DNA from: Mortierella alpina
Taxonomy: Eukaryota > Mortierellomycota > Mortierellomycetes > Mortierellales > Mortierellaceae
Direction: 5' to 3'
NCBI GenBank assembly: GCA_029449245.1
Contig: JANATF010000007.1
Location: 1,116,001-1,180,000, forward strand
Length of the DNA: 64,000 bases
Shown: piece after piece, positions 56,784 to 64,000 of the stretch
Layout of the letters: each line of letters begins with the position of its first letter
Position numbering within the stretch: the stretch's first letter is position 1
Translations under genes and position numbers: made by a program
Notes under the pieces: model-generated
Seen by the model: the letters and a program-made list of their open reading frames with translations, nothing else
What the model was told of the DNA's origin: nothing
Database searches by the model: none

Positions 56784-56895
56784 TGCGTGTTTGCGTGTAT
56801 GCGTGTTTCGTCGTGGGTGTGGTGAAGAAGAAAAGGGTGGTAACAGGCAAAGGTCTGCCAAAAAAAAAAAAAAAAAGAGTTGTTTATGCCTTGTG

Positions 56896-59800
56896 ATGGT
56901 CACAAACGGTCACGGTGTGGGCGACTTGGCTCGCGTTTCGTTGCATGGCACAACCCTATACATCAAAACCGCCGGTATTGGACACATGGAGGCAGCCGTG
57001 AGTCCGAAGCAATACAAAACGAAGGAACGGCTAGCTCAGCTACAGAGTACGGAAGCGCTCTACGACGCTGGACTTTACAGCTCGGCATTGCTTGTTGTAA
57101 GCTCCTGATGGGCGGGCACCCTGGGACGGACGTGGCATTAGGTTGCAACTCTGGCAAGCTCGCTACAGTGTGGCTAATCCACCGTTCCTACTGCTTCTTT
57201 TTAGACTGGTATTCAACTCAGTACGGTAAGGAAGGATGAAGGCTGGTTCCACTCGCGAGCTCTCCTGCGCTATGCACAATGCTTATCGCGGCTACAGGAA
57301 CATTATCGATCCACGGTGAGTCGCCTTTCGGTTGATAGATTGCTTCGTGAATGCATCTGCATGGCATTAAGACACCCGAGGTGCTGACTTGCGCTCATTG
57401 ATAGATATATTACGAAAAAGCATCGTACTATGGTACATCACCGGTGCCTTCCGACCTACTTGCGACGGAGACCGCAGAAGAGTCCGACACAAAAAGCAAA
57501 AGCTTGGATACGACAACAGAACCAAAGTCAACTTCGCGACCCCTTTCTACAGCTGAACAGATGCTTGTAGACGCCAGACTGGATCGCGCAACAGTTATCA
57601 AGGATAAGCAGGCTCGAGAGAACATAAAGGACCAGCTGATTGGGATAGCGTCGGGGATTGCAGCCATGAAAAAAAAGGCGGCAATTTTATCAGCGGCCAA
57701 AGCAGCGCAGGCGGCAAACCCACTATCAGCAGGATTGACAAAGGCAGCGCCAGCCACAATACCGGATGTCAAACTACGATCTACCGCTATGAAGCACCAT
57801 GTGGGAATCTTGAAATCCCGAGCACAGCATTTGAAAAGACCGACTGGCAACAAGGACCCCAAGTCATCTTCGATGAAATCGTCGCAAGCCGCTAGCCCCG
57901 CAAACCCTGGCACAACCTCACCAGAGCAATCCATCGAGCAGTATACGATTGACGCCAAAATACTCCATGCAAAAGCCTGCTTTGAGGCTAAGGACTATGG
58001 GAAAGCTGGAGAGCTGGTAATGCACCCCATGGATAGATTGGTCCACCGATAGCAAAAAGACAGTCTGTCCCACTACTAACGCCATCTCTAATTGGAATAG
58101 ATCTCTCAAATCCCAGAGAGCATGTGGACCGTAGAAGTCTTGCTATTAACGACCCAGCTTTTTCATAAACGTATCGCTGTCAAGATTGAGTAAGCACCAC
58201 TCCAACGTAAGAGGCACACCCGTTCGATTTGGTCTCCTGGCTAACGGTTATTTACAACTTACATAGAGAACAGGCATGCTGGGAAAGTATTGCGGAGTAA
58301 GTGCTGTCATAAAGCGCCTGAAATGCAACCTTGCGACAGCTGACAATATAAGGGGATTAATCACACACTTTCCCTCGTTGGAAATAGGAAGCAGCCGCTT
58401 GCGGTAGAAGCCTACTCTCAACTGTTGAGGCTTAAAGTGCCCTTGGCCATCGTCTTGAATATGATTCCGTCTGATTCACCAGAAAAGCCATGGATGACGA
58501 CATATCTGCAAGGCATGGATAGCATATATCGGATGAAATATCAAGGTAATACTACCGCGCGAGACATACATATAAAGAATGCTTGCCAAAATATCGTGTC
58601 TGCACTGATCCTAACTGTTTATACATTATCCTTGTCCAGCCGCGCTCTCCGAGTTTTCCGCCTTGGATGGGAAATACCCTGGGAACACGGCTATCAAACT
58701 GCGCATGGCAGTATGTCTCAAATGGATGGGAAAATACGTCAGGGCAGGCTTTCTTTATTCACAGGTACAGAAATCTGTTAGTCTTTCAGGCTACTGTATT
58801 AAGTTCATTCATGATGGAAAATTAGATTCTGACACTTGTTTCCACCCTCATTAGGTCCGCAACCTGGATAGCCGTGTCTGCGAAGACATGTTCCACTATG
58901 GGATTTGTCTAAAGCAACTTTCCAAAACGAAATATCTTTTCAAGTATGGTAGTGTGAAGTGCAATTTCACTCTAATAGAATAAGCGATATTCTAACTCAT
59001 GCTGGGTAACTTGAATCTTTTAGGTTGGCCAACGAGCTGTTGGGGTTCAATGACAAACATCCAGATGCCTGGTGCGTGTTGGCAATTTATTGGGACATGA
59101 GGGGAAATAAGGATAAAGCATTTCAGATGGTATCCAAGGTAAGGACCTCACATACTCCAGGAGAACGCGGTTGCAATGTGTTTTCATGCTGACATTTTGT
59201 TCGATCTCCGTTTTCTGCATGGATTAGGCACTGCAACTCCGACCAGATCACTGCGGGGCGCTTCAACTCCGTGGTCAGCTTTATTTGGAACTGCCGGTGC
59301 CAGAACCTACGACAGCAGTGCAATCATTCCGAAAGGCATATTCCATAGAGAAGGACATTGCAACATATGAAGGTAAGCAACCGTACTACGAGTTAAAGTA
59401 CACGTGTCATACAGAGAACTTGCGTAACATAAACTGGAGGAATTTACTTTTGATTGCTGCTTATCATTAGGACTTGTCAATGCATACATATTGACAGATC
59501 GTAAGCAGGAGGCAGTAGCGATGGCCAGAGAGGCTAGAAGGCTCATGCCGGATAGCGCGCATGCGCTTGCAATCTACGGCACAGCAATTTATCACATGTC
59601 TGGTGAAAGCAGCGCAAAGGAGGCGCAGGAGGTACTCCAAGCAGCACTTTGCATGGATCCTGGGTGTGTTCAGGCAGCGGCTACCTTGGTTATGCTCTAT
59701 GGACATCAGGGCCAGTATGACGCCGCAGTTCAAATGTAAGTTTGATACGTGGTATGGCTCTCGTAAGATGTCGCCATGATGCCATATTGTGTAATTTAAT

Positions 59801-60573
59801 GAAAACTATGTTTTCTAGCTTGGAGAAGCAGATCGACCACCAACCTCCCGACACTGTGCACGTCAAGATAGCAGAGATCTACACTGCGACCGAGAAATGG
59901 GAGGACGCCTATATGAGTTATGGGAAAGCATTAAGGTATATCTGATTCGGTACAAACCAGCTTTTTTTTTGTTGAAGTGCCAGCCCGTTGGTTGTTAACC
60001 CATGCTACCTCTCTGCACTACCCTAGCTCCAATCCTGATAATCAGCGCGCCCGGGAGGGAATGATACATGTGGAGAAGATTTTGAATGGAGGCGATGACG
60101 AGGAGGAGGAGGATTCGTATGACAACGGAGATGACCATGAAGATCTTAACTCTGACCCCGGTGATCACCATCACAACTGGGCGCAAGGCCAAGTAGACGA
60201 GGACGACATTCTGACGGGCGACGAGGATCATAGAGAGGAATACGAGGAAACATACCCGCCACAGCATAACCAACAAACCACTCAGCATGCCCGAGGGTTC
60301 GGGTACCAGCACAGTCAACAGCAAGCACCCGTCAGGAATCCTCAAAGATTGTTGGACCAGTATGCACAAGCACGCACGAATATTCAGCAGGGTCAACAAC
60401 TGCACCCTCCAGTTCACCAAGCACCGCACCTACGTGGCACAGCCACGCCAATATCAGGATTTTCAGTGGGTTACCCTCAAACCCCTTCACGTCCGCGTCT
60501 CCCGAACACCTTCCAAGGACATCGGGAGCAAGAGTATGACGAAGTTGGTGACAGTGAAGGCATCGATGAATAA
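56896..60573 (+). CDS. APC7: APC7-like subunit of the anaphase-promoting complex (TPR protein)
   Basis: Thirteen exons: 56896-57096, 57205-57315, 57405-58016, 58101-58189, 58267-58296, 58388-58545, 58640-58764, 58855-58943, 59024-59138, 59228-59372, 59471-59735, 59819-59935, 60027-60573; 867 aa, phases agree throughout. Starting at the second Met (56986) gives 837 aa; both Mets are in frame. APC7 is a TPR scaffold of the APC/C E3 ligase arm that recruits coactivators. Tandem TPR helices run from LYDAGLYSSALLV through KYPGNTAIKLRMAVCLKWMG, LANELLGFNDKHPDAW, QLYLELPVPEPTTAVQSFRK, EAVAMAREARRLMPDSAHAL and VKIAEIYTATEKWEDAY to DNQRAREGMIHVEKI. The acidic tail DDEEEEDSYDNG resembles that of animal APC7, then extends about 140 residues of His/Gln-rich disorder. 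Exon 5 is only 30 nt. A Ser/Lys/Ala-rich insert (exon 3) enlarges the N-terminal part. Confidence 0.88.
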
Positions 60574-60688
60574 AAAGCAAAGCCGGCCGATTCTGCCAGC
60601 CTGTGACCGACTTTTCAATTTTGCCTTTGGCGCCGGTGCCAGTCGCTGCTGATCACTTGCATTCCGTTCCAAAACTCCTTTCGCGGAA

Positions 60689-61557
60689 ATGTCCTTTGCA
60701 TCAGCTTTGCGCCAATGGACCTGGTCGGTTCTACCCTGGGTTCCAGTTGGCTTGTACTTTACAGAGCACGGATACAGTCTAGGCACGGTGCATGGACGGT
60801 CCATGCAGGTACGCAGGAGATTCCATCAGATTGCGCGACGGGAACGACGTGGTCGCTGCAGCGACGTTTTACCGATTCTGACAGCGGTCCTTTTTCGAAC
60901 CAAAAAAACCATAGCCGACACTGAACCCAGATAGCAATCAATTGCGGAGGGACGTGGTGCTGTTCAATCATTGGGCAATCGACCGCTTCGACTACAAAAT
61001 CGGCGACGTGGTGACACTACGGTAAGGCAGTGTTAAGGAAGCTGGCCTGGCGAGCGATAGAATGCACCTCTTATTACTCCTTCGGCCGTCCCTAACGGAA
61101 ACCACTCGTCTGGTGTTTTTTTAAAGTCACCCGGATAAGCCCGAACGCACGCTCATAAAAAGAATCATAGCTCTGGAGGGCGATGTTGTCCAAACACGAT
61201 CTCCATATCTGGAGGCATATGTACGAGTACCCAAGGGCCATTGCTGGATCGAAGGAGACGAGATGTTCCATAGCAAAGACAGCAACAACTTTGGCCCAGT
61301 AAGGCACACCTCCAGCAGAGTTCCACCAGTCGACTTGAAAGCGCAGTTCCTCAATTGCTCTACTGACACGTAGCACATTTTGCGTTCTCTCTTTTTCTTC
61401 CGCTATATAGGTACCACTGGGTCTTGTCCGGTCAAAGGTGGAGTACATCCTGTATCCGTTTAATAGATTTGGAAAGATTCCTGACAAGCCGAGAGGCTCC
61501 CGCGTCAAGTACGCGCCAGGACACAAAGTGTACAACAGACTCGATGACCACGAATAG
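60689..61557 (+). CDS. IMP2: Mitochondrial inner membrane protease subunit 2
   Basis: Four exons: 60689-60808, 60915-61021, 61127-61298, 61411-61557; 181 aa, phases agree. An S26-family signal peptidase of the inner membrane that, with Imp1, removes sorting signals facing the intermembrane space. N-terminal TM-like segment WSVLPWVPVGLYFTEHGYS; catalytic Ser about 38 in GRSMQ|PTLNP (split by intron 1) and Lys about 87 in TLIKRIIALEGD; WIEGDEMFHSKDSNNFGPV and LGLVRSKVEYILYP are the family's later boxes. Length is typical (yeast about 177). It starts 115 bp after the APC7 stop and converges on ATG12 with 95 bp between stops. Confidence 0.95.
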
Positions 61558-61652
61558 TGCTATAGAAACGGCAGTTGAAGCAATCCAAGGAAATCATATC
61601 ATTATTTTTATTACGACTGGGAACAAAGAGGTGTTCTAGACTACACCCTGCC

Positions 61653-62385
61653 TTATCCCCATGCTGGACTCGTGCAGTAATTGACGATGAGCTTTCCGTC
61701 CGTATTAAAGCACTATGGTTTATCACGACAAGAGAGCCAGGTAAGTATGTGGCACCGTTGCGACGATATCTGAAAGGCGGGGCGCGGATATATATATATT
61801 GTATTTTACCTTGAACAGATTGTTCACAATCTCGTCCGGTGCCGGAGAAAACGCGCTGTTCACGTACAGAAACTATTGAAGAGGGAAAACGAGATACAAC
61901 AAGATCCGTCGTCAGTATGAAGAACTGGAAAAGTGTTGGCAATTCCCTACAGCCCCATGGGTTTCGTGTTTACCAATGGGTCCGAGTGCTTGTAGTTGAG
62001 CTCTTTGCGCAAAAACTGTATCACAGCCATGAACTTGTTGGATGCTGTGATCTTGTAGATATTCTGCTTCAATATCGGCGCGTTGCCAATGGCTCGAAAT
62101 CGTACGATTACTATTTCCAGAGGACAAAAGAGTACAGCAAGTGACATGTTTTTGTCAGGAACGGCTGTTTTTTCCCCCTCATTTCAAAGGATAATCTAGT
62201 CCAAGTAACTACAACTCCATCGTCTCTCGGTCGTTACCTTTAGATGTGTCCTTTTTCTTGTGATTCGCAATGACAGTGGCAGGTGATGCAGGTGGACCTG
62301 TTGGCTCTGCGGCGGTTGTGAGAGTGGTCGCCTCTTGGACCGAGGGTGGTGGGGACTCTGACGAAGGTGTTCCTGAGCTCGACAT
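61653..62385 (-). CDS. ATG12: Autophagy ubiquitin-like protein ATG12
   Basis: Four short exons: 62385-62238, 62110-61974, 61872-61810, 61712-61653; 135 aa, phases agree (last exon only 60 nt). ATG12 is conjugated to ATG5 through its C-terminal Gly and, with ATG16, forms the ligase for ATG8 lipidation. The first 50 residues are Ser/Pro/Thr-rich and disordered, then the ubiquitin-like fold: VIVRFRAIGNAPILKQNIYK, FMAVIQFLRKEL, LYVNSAFSPAPDEIVNNLFK and CFNTDGKLIVNYC. It ends TSPAWG at the stop, the exposed Trp-Gly required for conjugation. It is divergent from RPT3, with 618 bp between start codons containing two inverted repeats. Confidence 0.95.
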
Positions 62386-62672
62386 TGTGCGAAGCGGGGT
62401 ATTCAGTGTGGATGGACGGGTGGTGTCAAGAAGGATGCAGGCAAGGCCTGATGGGGAGGGTGCAGGAGTAGTCAGGCAAGGAGGTGTGCGTGCGAATGTG
62501 TGTTGAGAAGGAGGTGTGGCCTATTGAGGAGTTTGAGAGCCGCTGCAAGGATGTTCAATGCGGGACGTGTTGGCAACTTCGGACCTGGCTCTAACTTTGG
62601 GCTCCTAGTTTAATGTAGTGCTTGTCGACTTTGCTGATTGTGGTGGAGGAATGAGTGTTGAGTTGGTTCACA

Positions 62673-62701
62673 AATGCGACAGTGTGCATCACTGTCGCAT
62701 T
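62673..62701. promoter_or_regulatory. Perfect inverted repeat 1 (12-bp arms)
   Basis: AATGCGACAGTG (62673-62684) and CACTGTCGCATT (62690-62701) are exact reverse complements around TGCAT. It lies about 290 bp upstream of ATG12 and 300 bp upstream of RPT3. A dimer-binding site or cruciform-forming element is inferred. Confidence 0.7.
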
Positions 62702-62719
62702 GATCAAGCAGGTTGGTTG

Positions 62720-62725
62720 CACGTG
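62720..62725. promoter_or_regulatory. E-box CACGTG
   Basis: CACGTG followed by AT, between the two inverted repeats. bHLH factors (Cbf1/USF/TFEB class) bind CACGTG; relevance here is inference from position in an autophagy/proteasome promoter. Confidence 0.35.
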
Positions 62726-62764
62726 ATCCACTGCCGTCGACTTTGGGCGGAGCCGTCGTCTCGC

Positions 62765-62791
62765 TCGCGTCCATACTATGGACGCGAGCAT
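62765..62791. promoter_or_regulatory. Perfect inverted repeat 2 (13-bp arms)
   Basis: Arms GCTCGCGTCCATA (62765-62777) and TATGGACGCGAGC (62779-62791) pair perfectly around one C. Not related in sequence to repeat 1. Confidence 0.7.
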
Positions 62792-63003
62792 TCGCGTTAA
62801 GGTTGCCGGAATAAATATTCGGTGACGTACTGACGTGCGTGAGGGTGGACCGACTTCAAGTCATACGCGTCAGGCGTGATGCCGAGCATTTCACAGACTT
62901 CAAGCTGCTTGCACCTCTCAATCCTAACTCGTTCTCACCAGGTTACAAACACACGATCACACACACACACATACACATAAACTCTTATACATAGCATTCT
63001 CTC

Positions 63004-64000
63004 ATGGAGGAACTTGGAATCAAGCCTGTCTCTACATTGGACGCTTCCTTGAAGCAAAAGGTGTGCATCTTCGCCGCAATAATCTCAACAGGTTGCACCA
63101 CACATAGTCCTCTGCCAAAGATTAACACCCCAATCAATCCTTTTGCTTTTGCAGGAGACCGGAAGCAGTATTGAGCAGCCTGAACAGGGTCCACTTGCCC
63201 ATTTGGCTTCAAATGACCTCTACACACGGTACAAGAACCTCCAGCGCCATCTCGAGTTCTTGCAGTTGCAGGAGGAATATATCAAGGATGAACAAAAGAA
63301 CCTTAAGCGGGAGTTGATTCGCGCTCAGGAGGAGGTCAAGAGGATTCAATCTGTCCCCTTGGTGATCGGACAGTTCTTAGAGCCCATCGACCAGCACACA
63401 GGCATCGTATCTTCGACAACAGGCGCGCAACATGTCGTCAGGATCCTGAGCACTATCGATCGTGAGTTGCTCAAGCCCTCCTGCTCAGTCGCGCTCCACC
63501 GCCATTCTAATGCCCTGGTCGACGTTTTGCCGCCAAACGCAGACTCTAGCGTCGAGATGCTGGGACAGGACGAGAAGCCCGATGTGACGTATGCAGATGT
63601 CGGAGGACTGGATATGCAAAAGCAAGAGATCAGGGAGGCCGTGGAGTTGCCTCTCACCCATTTCGACCTGTACCGTCAAATCGGTATCGACCCTCCACGC
63701 GGTGTTTTGCTCTACGGCCCTCCTGGAACTGGAAAGACCATGCTAGTCAAGGCCGTCGCTCACCACACCTCAGCATCCTTCTTCCGTATGGTCGGATCAG
63801 AGTTTGTGCAAAAGTACCTGGGAGAGGGACCCAGGATGGTCAGAGATGCGTTCAGGATGGCACGCGAGAACTCTCCCGCTATTATCTTTATCGATGAGGT
63901 CGATGCTATTGCCACGAAGCGTTTTGATGCCCAGACTGGTGCCGATCGGGAGGTGCAGCGTGTGCTGCTGGAGCTCCTGAATCAGATGGATGGGTTCGAT
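63004..64000 (+). CDS. RPT3: 26S proteasome regulatory ATPase subunit Rpt3 (partial)
   Basis: Exon 1 63004-63060, exon 2 from 63155 to the window edge, phase 0; 301 aa visible of an expected about 410-430, so the C-terminal part lies outside the window. An AAA ATPase of the 19S base ring that unfolds substrates. Visible: N-terminal coiled coil (about 40-86, [19 protein letters not shown]), OB domain ([13 protein letters not shown] to [11 protein letters not shown]), and the AAA domain with [20 protein letters not shown], Walker A GPPGTGKT (207-214), the pore-loop 1 region [17 protein letters not shown], and Walker [23 protein letters not shown] and [18 protein letters not shown] identify Rpt3 over other Rpt subunits. 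Confidence 0.97.

Larger units (their letters stand above)
62386..63003. other. ATG12-RPT3 divergent promoter region
   Basis: Shared upstream region of ATG12 (leftward) and RPT3 (rightward). Holds two perfect inverted repeats (separate entries), a CACGTG E-box, and a CA-repeat with TA-rich leader (62948-62995) just before the RPT3 start. No yeast-type proteasome element GGTGGCAAA is visible. Confidence 0.6.

Noticed and set aside
62270-62506. 78-codon plus-strand ORF starting with ATG
   Set aside because: It is the antisense of ATG12 exon 1 and its promoter, where the minus frame is supported by ATG12 homology.

Overview
The window is nuclear DNA of a filamentous fungus. Genes carry short (about 50-160 nt) GT-AG introns, many with a CTAAC-type branch point, they lie on both strands without operons, and the conserved genes are eukaryotic (ATG12, proteasome RPT3, mitochondrial IMP2, APC7, zuotin, EFG1, p24, ubinuclein). 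A zuotin that keeps two C-terminal SANT domains, Q/S-rich disordered tails and a set of small secreted ricin-B lectins suggest an early-diverging lineage, probably Mortierellomycota (Mortierella and relatives). That placement is inference.

Layout. 0-20 kb is gene-poor and accessory in character: two secreted ricin-B lectins (593-1261 and 2997-3694, minus), a type-B carboxylesterase (4779-6886, minus), a 37-bp minisatellite (7921-8105), possible coding debris (8430-8812), a large leucine-rich-repeat protein (9242 to about 14744, minus), a Ser/Lys-Asp-rich protein (15794-17665, minus), a microsatellite belt (17.78-18.6 kb) and a third lectin (19508-20161, plus). 20-32 kb is nuclear and chromatin-related: an acidic, possibly Rrn9-like protein divergent from ZUO1, then a ubinuclein/HPC2-like histone-chaperone subunit and an unknown protein. 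33-45 kb returns to metabolic and secreted functions: a GH5 endoglycoceramidase-like hydrolase with a C-terminal ricin-B domain, a YhhN/TMEM86 membrane protein, an alpha/beta hydrolase and a second carboxylesterase. 45-64 kb is compact housekeeping: aldo-keto reductase, p24 cargo receptor, old-yellow-enzyme reductase, an orphan multispan protein, hemerythrin, EFG1, APC7 (13 exons), IMP2, ATG12 (4 short exons) and the 5' part of RPT3.

Four ricin-B modules (three standalone lectins and the GH5 fusion) all carry a phase-0 intron at the equivalent place in the domain, and two lectin promoters share the same TATA-containing motif. This suggests duplication plus exon shuffling between lectins and a glycolipid-type hydrolase. 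The ATG12-RPT3 divergent intergenic region has two perfect inverted repeats within 120 bp with a CACGTG box between them, and the OYE promoter has a nested inverted repeat. These are the strongest non-coding signals.

Gene models were assembled by hand from splice-site consensus, phase bookkeeping and family resemblance. Every exon chain listed sums to a whole number of codons except where stated (the LRR gene 5' part). No alignment or database search was run.
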